From contig CAZYVU010000012.1 in NCBI GenBank assembly GCA_964651435.1, positions 13,570 to 77,569 of the forward strand: DNA of 64,000 nt. Direction: 5' to 3'. The DNA comes from CAZYVU01 sp964651435 (GTDB taxonomy: Bacteria > Desulfobacterota > Syntrophorhabdia > Syntrophorhabdales > CAYQXL01). This document shows positions 49,968 through 57,635 of this stretch, one piece after another (the stretch's first letter is position 1; each line of letters begins with the position of its first letter). The notes below the pieces were generated by a model. The model was given only the letters and a program-made list of their open reading frames with translations, was not told where the DNA came from and ran no database searches. A program made the position numbers and the translations under genes.

Positions 49968-51840
49968 GCTATCGAAGAGGATCGAGCAGGCGAAGAAAAA
50001 GTGGCGTACCCTGGAACAGAACAGGGAGCCGGTTTTGTACGTGGGGGCTGCCTCTTGCGGAAGGGCGGCGGGTGCGTTGGATTTGATCGAGGACGCAAAG
50101 AGGTTTCTCGCAGAAAAGGGGGTAAAGGCCTCGATCGTCGAGGTGGGGTGCATCGGGCCCTGTTACCTGGAGCCCCTTGTGGACGTGCAGATGCCGGGTC
50201 AGCCAAGGGTGAGCTACAACAACGTGACGCCCAAACTACTTCAAATTATACTCCGGTCTCACCTCCTTGACGGCATACCCTTCGCGAAGGCGGCCATAGG
50301 CCATTTCGGGAAGGGCACGTTCCACGACATCGGACCTTTCTGGGACCTCCCCATGCTTAAGCCCCAGGTGCGCATCGTCTTGAGAAACTGCGGGATCATC
50401 GATCCCCAGGAGATGGATCATTATCTGGCCAGGGACGGCTACCGCGGGTTCATGAAGGCCATGGAGATGACGCCGGAGGATGTTATTGAAACGGTCCGGA
50501 GGTCCGGTATCAGGGGGCGGGGCGGCGCAGGATTCCCGACTTACAGGAAATGGACCGCCTGCAGGCAGGCCCCGGGGAAGGTGAAATACCTCATCTGCAA
50601 CGCCGACGAAGGGGACCCCGGCGCCTTTATGAACCGCTCCCTCATCGAGTCTGATCCGCACGCCGTGCTGGAGGGTATGCTCATCGCCGGCTACGCGATC
50701 GGAGCCGGCAAGGGCATAGTCTACATCCGTGCCGAATATCCGCTGGCCATCGAGCGTCTTAAGAGGGCAATAGAGGAGATGAGGGGGGCTGGCCTGTTGG
50801 GGAAGAAGATCCTGGGGTCGGACTTCGACTTTGACATCAAGATCAAAGAAGGGGCCGGCGCCTTCGTCTGCGGCGAAGAGACGGCCCTCATCGGTTCAAT
50901 TGAGGGAAAACGGGGCATGCCCCGCTCGAGGCCACCCTTTCCCGCCATCGCCGGGCTTCACGGAAGCCCTACCATCATCAACAACGTGGAAACCCTGGGG
51001 ACGCTGCCGAACATCCTCCGGAACGGGGCGGAATGGTACACGAGGTTCGGCAAAGAGGGAAACCGCGGGACCAAAACCTTCTCCCTGGTAGGCAAGATTC
51101 GCCGGTCCGGCCTCATCGAGGTGCAGTTGGGGACGCCTCTCCGGGAGATTATCTTCGATATAGGCGGAGGCGTGCAGAAGGAATTTAAGGCCATTCAGAC
51201 GGGAGGACCGTCAGGGGGTTGCCTTTCAGAGGAGTTTCTCGATCTGCCCGTGGACTACGAGTCCCTTGCGTCGGCCGGTTCGATTATGGGTTCGGGCGGC
51301 CTGATCGTCATGGACGAAGACACATGCGTCGTCGATGTGGCAAAATATTTCCTCGACTTCACGCAAAAGGAATCCTGCGGCAAGTGTATACCATGCAGGG
51401 TCGGGACGAGGCACATGGTCGAAATACTCCAACGCATAACGACGGGTGAGGGAACGGCTGACGATCTTCTCGCCCTGCGGACCCTTGGGGACACAATCAA
51501 GAAGGGGGCCCTTTGCGGCCTCGGCCAGACGGCGCCGAACCCCGTATTGACAACCCTCAGGTACTTTCGCAACGAGTACCTGGAGCATATCAAAGACGGC
51601 CGGTGCCGCGCCGTTGTCTGCAAGGATCTTATCGAGTACCGGGTGATCAAGGAGAAGTGCACGGGATGCCAGTCCTGCGTCAGGGTCTGTCCGACGGGCG
51701 CCATCAGCGGACCGCGCTCGGAACCCCACAACCTTGATCCCGCCAAGTGTATCAAGTGCCGCTCCTGTTACGAGATATGCCGGTACGATGCCATCGCCGG
51801 TGATGCTATCGTCATTCGCACAGCGGAGAGAAGGCCATGA
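49960..51840 (+). CDS. nuoF: NuoF-like NADH-binding subunit with ferredoxin tail
   Basis: 626 aa. The N-terminal thioredoxin-like domain keeps three cluster Cys (in AASCGRAAGA and GCIGPC). The FMN/NADH core has GRGGAGFPTYRKW, CNADEGDPG and GAGAFVCGEETAL, and the N3 cluster has CGKCIPC. The C-terminus carries two [4Fe-4S] motifs (CTGCQSCVRVCP and CIKCRSCYEICR) that could meet ferredoxin. This is the full-length form, unlike the set 2 protein at 25.1 kb. The start overlaps nuoE, and the stop overlaps the NuoG-like gene (ATGA). Confidence 0.93.
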   Translation: MNKLSKRIEQAKKKWRTLEQNREPVLYVGAASCGRAAGALDLIEDAKRFLAEKGVKASIVEVGCIGPCYLEPLVDVQMPGQPRVSYNNVTPKLLQIILRSHLLDGIPFAKAAIGHFGKGTFHDIGPFWDLPMLKPQVRIVLRNCGIIDPQEMDHYLARDGYRGFMKAMEMTPEDVIETVRRSGIRGRGGAGFPTYRKWTACRQAPGKVKYLICNADEGDPGAFMNRSLIESDPHAVLEGMLIAGYAIGAGKGIVYIRAEYPLAIERLKRAIEEMRGAGLLGKKILGSDFDFDIKIKEGAGAFVCGEETALIGSIEGKRGMPRSRPPFPAIAGLHGSPTIINNVETLGTLPNILRNGAEWYTRFGKEGNRGTKTFSLVGKIRRSGLIEVQLGTPLREIIFDIGGGVQKEFKAIQTGGPSGGCLSEEFLDLPVDYESLASAGSIMGSGGLIVMDEDTCVVDVAKYFLDFTQKESCGKCIPCRVGTRHMVEILQRITTGEGTADDLLALRTLGDTIKKGALCGLGQTAPNPVLTTLRYFRNEYLEHIKDGRCRAVVCKDLIEYRVIKEKCTGCQSCVRVCPTGAISGPRSEPHNLDPAKCIKCRSCYEICRYDAIAGDAIVIRTAERRP

Positions 51841-54125
51841 CGAGAGAGAAGACATTGAACATTACCATCGACAACAGAGAGGTAAGGGCCCGGCAGAACC
51901 AAACGATTCTTCAGGCGGCCCGGCAGAACGGGTTCTACATCCCCTCGCTCTGTGCGCTCGAACATCTCCCCTCCTATGGCGCCTGCCGTCTCTGCATGGT
52001 CGAGGTGGACGGCATCCGCGGATACCCGACGGCCTGTACCACCCCTGTCGAAGAGGGCATGGTAATCAGAACGGACACGGCCGAATTGAGGGGCCTCAGG
52101 CAGGAGGTGCTGAAGCTGCTTTTGAGCGAGCACCCCGCAAGCTGCCTCTTCTGCGCCGAGCAGATGGAGTGCAAGGAGTACCAGGGGACGATCCGCAAGG
52201 TGGGCGTCACGACGGGCTGCCGGTACTGTCCCAACGACAGCCGCTGCGAATTGCAGCAAATAGCCGAGCGGGTGGGGCTTACGGAGACCTCTTGCCCGGT
52301 CTATTACCGGGGGTTTCCCGTGGAGAAATCGGACCCCTTTTATGATCGCGACTACAACCTCTGTATCCTCTGCGGACGGTGCATCCGGGTCTGTAACGAT
52401 GTGCGCCTGAACGGGACTCTAAGCTTCAAGCAGAGGGGCAAGCTGACAACCATCGGCCCCGCTTTCGACCGGTCCCACCTGGAGGCCGGCTGTGAGTTCT
52501 GCGGCGCCTGCGTCAGCGTCTGTCCCACAGGTGCCTTGAGCGTCAAGACAAGCAAGTGGTACGGCAGGCCCGACAGGGTGGTGGAAACAACATGCGTCTA
52601 TTGCCCCCTGGGATGCCGGCTGGTGCTGCAGGTTAAGAGCGGCGAGGTCGTCGATGTTTTGCCTGACTACGAGTCGCCCGTGGACCAAGGTCTTCTGTGC
52701 GTCAAAGGCCGCTTCGCCGTTCCGGAATACGTCCACAATGCGCAGAGGCTTACGACGCCCCGGAGAATGACGCCCATCGGATATGAGGATATAGACTGGA
52801 ACCAGGCGCTCTCTCTGGCCGCCGAGAGACTCGCCGGCATTGAGGGCGATGATTTTCTCATGATCGTCTCGGCCGACCTGTGTAACGAGGACCTCTTTGC
52901 GGCCCAGGCCTTTACGAGAAGGGTGATTAATTCCGAGAACATCAGCTCTGCGGCGGCCGTCGAAGCGGGAGACGATTTGGCCGCCTTCGCTGACCTCGTG
53001 CTGCAATCAGAACCCTTCCGGGCTTTTGACGGGGCGGATGTCATTCTTGCCGTCGGCTTCGATGGCTCCTATGGCTTCTCTCCCCTCGCGGTAGCCATCA
53101 AGAAGGCGTTGAACCGGGGGGCTGCGCTGGCTGTCATAGGTGCCTCCCCGTCGAGTTTGGACATGTACGCCTCTGCTTGCTCGGTGGGCGATAGGCCGAA
53201 GTGGGCCGACATAATTACCCGATGCATAGATGAGAAATCGTTGGGGGAAGAGAAGAAGGCGAGGAGCAGGCAGATAGGCGGAGAGGCATCTCCCGGCGCA
53301 GAGGGAGACTGGGAGGCATTTGGCCGCTTGTGCAGGTCGTCCGGTCGCCGGGTGCTTGTCGTGGGCCCGGACGTGTTTTCGTGGAAAGACCGTCAGGAGC
53401 TTTTCCGTTGCCTCTTCGAGCTGCGCGATGGCCTTGGCTGGCGGACCGTAGTCGCACATCCTTACACCAACTTTGGGGGTTTGGTGGCGATGGGGGCCAT
53501 AGCCGGACTGAAGCCAGGCGACGCGGTGGAGAGGGACAACAACGGAGAACCGCTAACGCTCAGGCCGGACGCGGGATGGTCACGTGCACAAAAGAGAAGG
53601 AAGGTGGTCTACGTGATCGGAGAAATGCCCTCCGAACCGGCACCCCCCTGCGACTTCCTCATCTACCAGAATGGGCTCCCGGCGGCAGCCGGTAGGGAGC
53701 CCGACCTTGTGCTCCCGTCGGCGGTTTTTGCAGAATCGGACGGGACGGTTATCAGTGCCGGGGGAAAGGTCCTCGGGGTAAGAAAGGCTGTCGATGCTCC
53801 CGGGTTGAGCCGCCCTGACTGGGTGATCCTCAATAGTCTGGCCGAAAGGATGAAGAAGGGCGGCCTCCGATTCGAATCGCTGGCATCCATCCGGAGGGAG
53901 GTCAAGGGGTCCGTGCAGGGCTTTGGGGGCCCCGGTGCATCGCTGCGGTTCGTCAGGTTCGTGCGAGCCGGCGACGGCACAGCACCGAGAAAGCGGGGAA
54001 AGGGTGGTGCCGTGCCGAAAAGGGCACGTCACCGCGGTGTTTTCCTTGCTGATGTCGTGGCCGGGATGAAGATCATCGAAGCAGAGCGGGCCGGTGAACC
54101 TCCGTCCCCCGAGGAGAGCCTATGA
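51837..54125 (+). CDS. nuoG: NuoG-like iron-sulfur protein with a molybdopterin-fold domain lacking the active residue
   Basis: 762 aa. It has [2Fe-2S] (C39, C50, C53, C67), a His-ligated cluster (H99, C103, C106, C112), an extra Cys cluster (CRYCPNDSRC), two [4Fe-4S] (CILCGRC, CEFCGAC) and CVYCPLGC leading into a molybdopterin-oxidoreductase fold. Where FdhA has its Sec the sequence reads ENISSAAAVEAG, with no Cys or Sec, so formate chemistry is unlikely. It probably acts as an electron-transfer hub like NuoG. The last 50 residues are low in complexity and basic (PRKRGKGG). It overlaps nfnA by four bases. Confidence 0.87.
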   Translation: MTREKTLNITIDNREVRARQNQTILQAARQNGFYIPSLCALEHLPSYGACRLCMVEVDGIRGYPTACTTPVEEGMVIRTDTAELRGLRQEVLKLLLSEHPASCLFCAEQMECKEYQGTIRKVGVTTGCRYCPNDSRCELQQIAERVGLTETSCPVYYRGFPVEKSDPFYDRDYNLCILCGRCIRVCNDVRLNGTLSFKQRGKLTTIGPAFDRSHLEAGCEFCGACVSVCPTGALSVKTSKWYGRPDRVVETTCVYCPLGCRLVLQVKSGEVVDVLPDYESPVDQGLLCVKGRFAVPEYVHNAQRLTTPRRMTPIGYEDIDWNQALSLAAERLAGIEGDDFLMIVSADLCNEDLFAAQAFTRRVINSENISSAAAVEAGDDLAAFADLVLQSEPFRAFDGADVILAVGFDGSYGFSPLAVAIKKALNRGAALAVIGASPSSLDMYASACSVGDRPKWADIITRCIDEKSLGEEKKARSRQIGGEASPGAEGDWEAFGRLCRSSGRRVLVVGPDVFSWKDRQELFRCLFELRDGLGWRTVVAHPYTNFGGLVAMGAIAGLKPGDAVERDNNGEPLTLRPDAGWSRAQKRRKVVYVIGEMPSEPAPPCDFLIYQNGLPAAAGREPDLVLPSAVFAESDGTVISAGGKVLGVRKAVDAPGLSRPDWVILNSLAERMKKGGLRFESLASIRREVKGSVQGFGGPGASLRFVRFVRAGDGTAPRKRGKGGAVPKRARHRGVFLADVVAGMKIIEAERAGEPPSPEESL

Positions 54126-54979
54126 ACAAAGTTGTCGACCGCCGGATGATTGTGCCGAACATGCACCTGTTGGTTCTTGAAACGCCGGAAATAGCAGGAA
54201 AGATAAGGCCCGGGCAGTTTGTTATTGTGAGGGCCTACGAGGAGGGGGAGCGCATCCCTCTGTCCGTGGCCGACTGGGACAAGGAGGCGGGAACGATTTC
54301 CATCATCTTCATGGAGGTCGGCGCATCGACGGCGGCGTTGGCCCGCCTTTCGCAGGGAGACTGCGTGCCGACGTGCGTCGGTCCTTTGGGTAACGCGACC
54401 GAAACGGCATATTACGGGACCGTTCTCTGTGTCGGGGGCTGTTACGGAATCGGGAGCCTCTATCCGACGGTGAAGGAGTTGAAGGCCTTAGGGAACAAGG
54501 TGTTGATGGTCATTGAGGCGAGGAGTTCCTATCTGCTCTACTGGCTCAACAGATTCATTCCCCACACAGACAGGATTTTTGCCATCACGCGGGACGGCAG
54601 CATGGGCATGAAGGGCCACATCAACTGCCTTGCAGACGTAATCAACGGCCTGCCGGCGCCGCCGGACCGCGTCATTGTCAACGGATGCACGTTTTTGATG
54701 GCCCAGACCTCAGAGACCACACGGCCCTTCAACATACCGACGGTCGTCAACCTCAACCCTATTATGATTGACGGCACGGGCATGTGCGGGGTCTGCCGGG
54801 TAACGGTGGGAGGACGGATGAAGTTCGCCTGTGTTGACGGACCGGAGTTCGACGGCCATGAGGTTGACTGGAAGGAGTTCCTGGCCCGAAGAAAGCAGTA
54901 CATGGATGAAGAGACCCTTTATTTCAGGCACAGCGATCCCGAGGAACCGGTTCACAAAGAGGGGAAATGTCACTCATGA
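54122..54979 (+). CDS. nfnA: NfnA-like FAD/[2Fe-2S] reductase subunit, divergent
   Basis: 285 aa. The FAD segment RPGQFVIVRAYEEGERIPLS and the [2Fe-2S] site DGTGMCGVC...CVDGPEFDG (including the Asp ligand) match NfnA. The nucleotide-binding loop differs: canonical GGGVGVAPVYP, as in the fused copy at 61.7 kb, is GGCYGIGSLYP here, and GPxxMMK is changed to CTFLMAQ. NAD(H) binding may be altered or lost. It is embedded between a NuoG-like gene and nfnB, overlapping both. Confidence 0.85.
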   Translation: MNKVVDRRMIVPNMHLLVLETPEIAGKIRPGQFVIVRAYEEGERIPLSVADWDKEAGTISIIFMEVGASTAALARLSQGDCVPTCVGPLGNATETAYYGTVLCVGGCYGIGSLYPTVKELKALGNKVLMVIEARSSYLLYWLNRFIPHTDRIFAITRDGSMGMKGHINCLADVINGLPAPPDRVIVNGCTFLMAQTSETTRPFNIPTVVNLNPIMIDGTGMCGVCRVTVGGRMKFACVDGPEFDGHEVDWKEFLARRKQYMDEETLYFRHSDPEEPVHKEGKCHS

Positions 54980-56388
54980 GCGAAGAGAAGCAGTCGAAAA
55001 TTGATCTTAGGCGCCGCGATATGCCAAAGCAGACGCCGGAGATGCGGCGGCACAACTTCAATGAGGTGGCCTTGGGCTATACCCCCGAGATAGCCATGAA
55101 CGAGGCGCGGCGTTGCCTCCAGTGCAAGAAGCCGCGATGCAAGACGGGGTGCCCCGTAGAAATCGACATTCCGGACTTTATAGCAGCCATTGTCAAGGGC
55201 GATTTCGAGGCGGGCATCAAGAAGATCAAGGAGAAGAACTGTCTGCCGGCCGTCTGCGGGAGGGTTTGCCCTCAGGAGTCTCAGTGCGAGGCGCAGTGCA
55301 TCCTTGTCAACAAGGGGGGAGAGCTGGCCATAGGAAGGCTCGAACGCTTTCTCGCCGACTGGGAAGCGGGCCAGGGCAGAGTCGACGTGCCGCCGAAGGC
55401 GAGGCGGACGGGCAAGAAGGTTGCCGTCGTGGGCTCCGGCCCTGCGGGGGTGACGGTGGCGGGTGACCTCATTCTGCTGGGCCACGAGGTGACGATCTTC
55501 GAGGCCCTTCACAAGGCGGGGGGAGTTCTGACCTACGGCATTCCCGAGTTCCGCCTGCCCAAGGCCATCGTTGCCCGCGAGGTGGACTATGTGAGGAAGC
55601 TGGGCGTCGAGGTTATTACGGATTTTGTTATCGGAAAGACGCGGTCCATCGACGAGCTCCTGGAGGAGTTTCATGCCGTGTTCGTGGGGACAGGGGCGGG
55701 ACTGCCCTGGTTCATGAACATCCCCGGAGAGAATCTCAACGGCGTCTATTCAGCCAATGAATACTTGACACGGATGAATCTCATGCAGGGCTTCAGGTTT
55801 CCGGGCTCGAAAACACCCGTGAAGAGGCACAGAAGGGTTGCCGTCGTTGGCGGCGGCAACGTGGCCATGGACTCAGCGAGGACCGCCCTCCGCATGGGCG
55901 CCGAGGAGGTGAGAATCATCTACCGGCGTTCCCACGCCGAGCTTCCGGCCAGAAAGGAGGAGAGCGAAAACGCCGAGGAGGAGGGGGTGATTTTTAACAT
56001 GCTGACCCTTCCCGTGCGGTATATAGGCGACGAACAGGGTTGGCTGAAGGAGATCGAATGCCTTCGCATGGAGCTTGGGGAGGCTGACGCCTCGGGCCGA
56101 AGGCGCCCTGTCGAAATTCCAGGTTCCAATTTTCGCATTGAGATGGATGCGGTGGTCTGCGCCATCGGCAACAGCCCCAACCCCCTGGTTCCTGCCACAA
56201 CGGCGGGCCTCGATACGACAAGGCACGGCACCATTGTGACCGATCCGGAGACAGGAAAGACGACGAAGGATCGGGTCTGGGCCGGTGGTGACGTGGCCAC
56301 AGGGGCCGCTACCGTCATTCTGGCCATGGGCGCGGGGAGAAAAGCGGCCCGATCGATTCACGAATACCTCTCGGCGGACGGCGGATAG
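54976..56388 (+). CDS. nfnB: NfnB-like (GltD-type) NADPH/ferredoxin oxidoreductase subunit
   Basis: 470 aa from the ATG at 54976, which overlaps the nfnA stop (ATGA). The N-terminal Cys sets RCLQCKKPRCKTGCP and CGRVCPQESQCEAQC bind two [4Fe-4S] clusters. The FAD site is VVGSGPAGVTVA and the NADPH site VVGGGNVAMDSARTALRMGA. In classical NfnAB this subunit holds the bifurcating FAD and NADP site. It is closely similar to the C-terminal part of the fused protein at 61.7 kb. It is the last gene of the nuoEFG-nfnAB unit. Confidence 0.9.
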   Translation: MSEEKQSKIDLRRRDMPKQTPEMRRHNFNEVALGYTPEIAMNEARRCLQCKKPRCKTGCPVEIDIPDFIAAIVKGDFEAGIKKIKEKNCLPAVCGRVCPQESQCEAQCILVNKGGELAIGRLERFLADWEAGQGRVDVPPKARRTGKKVAVVGSGPAGVTVAGDLILLGHEVTIFEALHKAGGVLTYGIPEFRLPKAIVAREVDYVRKLGVEVITDFVIGKTRSIDELLEEFHAVFVGTGAGLPWFMNIPGENLNGVYSANEYLTRMNLMQGFRFPGSKTPVKRHRRVAVVGGGNVAMDSARTALRMGAEEVRIIYRRSHAELPARKEESENAEEEGVIFNMLTLPVRYIGDEQGWLKEIECLRMELGEADASGRRRPVEIPGSNFRIEMDAVVCAIGNSPNPLVPATTAGLDTTRHGTIVTDPETGKTTKDRVWAGGDVATGAATVILAMGAGRKAARSIHEYLSADGG

Positions 56389-56466
56389 GGATTTTTCGGG
56401 CCCCTTGTTGCCGGAGGCCCATAAGGTGTTGTAAAGCCTCGGGCGGTCTGATACTCTTTTGACGGT

Positions 56467-57513
56467 ATGGATGAAGGCACGGGGCCCGACCGCAGCGCCC
56501 ACAATCGAAGCACCCGGGCGGCAGCGCCGCTCATTCTTTTGGTTTGTCTTCTCGTTAGCATCCTCGCTTTAACAGCCGGCTGTTCGGGCCGGAAGGACGG
56601 GTCGCAAGAGGGCATGATGCTGCCCGTCGAAAAGGGCGGCCGCATAGGATACATCGATCCGCAGGGCCGCATTGTCATTGAGCCGCAGTTCGACGATGGA
56701 TGGATATCCTTTGGCCGGCTTACGCCCGTGAAGGTGGGGACCAAGTGGGGTTATATAGACAGAACGGGACGGATTGCAATCGAGCCCCGGTTCGACGCCG
56801 TGCGCCATTTTTACAGCGACGTTGCCGTTGTGGTGATCAACGGTCTGTGGGGGTATATAGACGGTGAGGGCAAGACCTTTATCGAGCCCCGGTTTGAAAA
56901 GGCCTATGGCTTTGCGCGGGGCCTGGCGGCCGCCAAGGAAGGAGGGAAATGGGGGTTTATCAATAAGTCCGGCACATTTGTCATCACGCCCCGCTTTGAT
57001 GCCACCTTTCGTTTCTCCGAGGAGGGCTTTGCGCCGGTCAAGCTTGGTGACCGCTGGGGGTTTGTCGACAGGGAAGGGCGCTTCGCCCTGGAGCCCCGGT
57101 TCGACGATGCCCTGCCTTTCAGCGACGGCCTCGCCGCCGTAAAATCGAACCGGCTATGGGGGTACCTTGATGGAAAGGGCAGCCAGGTCATCGAGGGACG
57201 TTTCGAGGACGCTCAAGGCTTCTCGGGAGGTATTGCTGCCGTTAGACGGGACGGCAAATGGGGCTATATCGATAGGTCGGGAAATATGGTGATCGCACCC
57301 CGGTTCGACGCCGCCCAACCCTTTTCAAAGAGCCTGGCAGCGGTGAGCATAGGCCGGAGATGGGGCTATATCGATAGGTCGGGAAATATGGTGATCGCAC
57401 CCCGGTTCGACGCCGCCCAACCGTTCGTGGATGGGGTAGCCCCTGTCAAAGTGGATGGGAGGCCGGGCTACATAAATGATTCGGGTAGTTATATCTGGCG
57501 GCCCGGGGAATAA
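56467..57513 (+). CDS. WG-repeat lipoprotein
   Basis: 348 aa. A membrane segment at about 20-36 leads to a lipobox LTAGC (Cys 39), so it is a lipoprotein. The rest is eight to nine WG repeats of 34 residues, each with WGYID or a variant and then PRFD. The last two full copies share 63 identical bases (57258-57320 and 57360-57422). Such repeats form beta-propeller-like or beta-ladder folds of unknown role. It has no strong ribosome site and sits between two redox units. Confidence 0.88.
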   Translation: MDEGTGPDRSAHNRSTRAAAPLILLVCLLVSILALTAGCSGRKDGSQEGMMLPVEKGGRIGYIDPQGRIVIEPQFDDGWISFGRLTPVKVGTKWGYIDRTGRIAIEPRFDAVRHFYSDVAVVVINGLWGYIDGEGKTFIEPRFEKAYGFARGLAAAKEGGKWGFINKSGTFVITPRFDATFRFSEEGFAPVKLGDRWGFVDREGRFALEPRFDDALPFSDGLAAVKSNRLWGYLDGKGSQVIEGRFEDAQGFSGGIAAVRRDGKWGYIDRSGNMVIAPRFDAAQPFSKSLAAVSIGRRWGYIDRSGNMVIAPRFDAAQPFVDGVAPVKVDGRPGYINDSGSYIWRPGE

Positions 57514-57530
57514 TGACATCCCCGTTTTTG
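57504..57530 (+). terminator. Rho-independent terminator after the WG-repeat gene
   Basis: CGGGGA (57504-57509) pairs with TCCCCG (57519-57524) around a 9-base loop containing the stop codon, followed by TTTTTG. A promoter for the next gene begins at once. Confidence 0.6.
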
Positions 57531-57532
57531 TC

Positions 57533-57561
57533 TTGACAATCTTTCCACTGTTATACATATT
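57533..57561 (+). promoter_or_regulatory. Candidate promoter for the sensory hydrogenase-kinase unit
   Basis: A perfect TTGACA (57533-57538) is followed after 17 bases by CATATT (57556-57561) in an A/T-rich stretch, 74 bases before the TTG start. Confidence 0.45.
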
Positions 57562-57635
57562 ATCACAAAAACCAAGGGGAGTTATATATAAAAACAGCGA
57601 CGACTTCGGGCCCAACGCCCGTAAAGGAATCGTAT

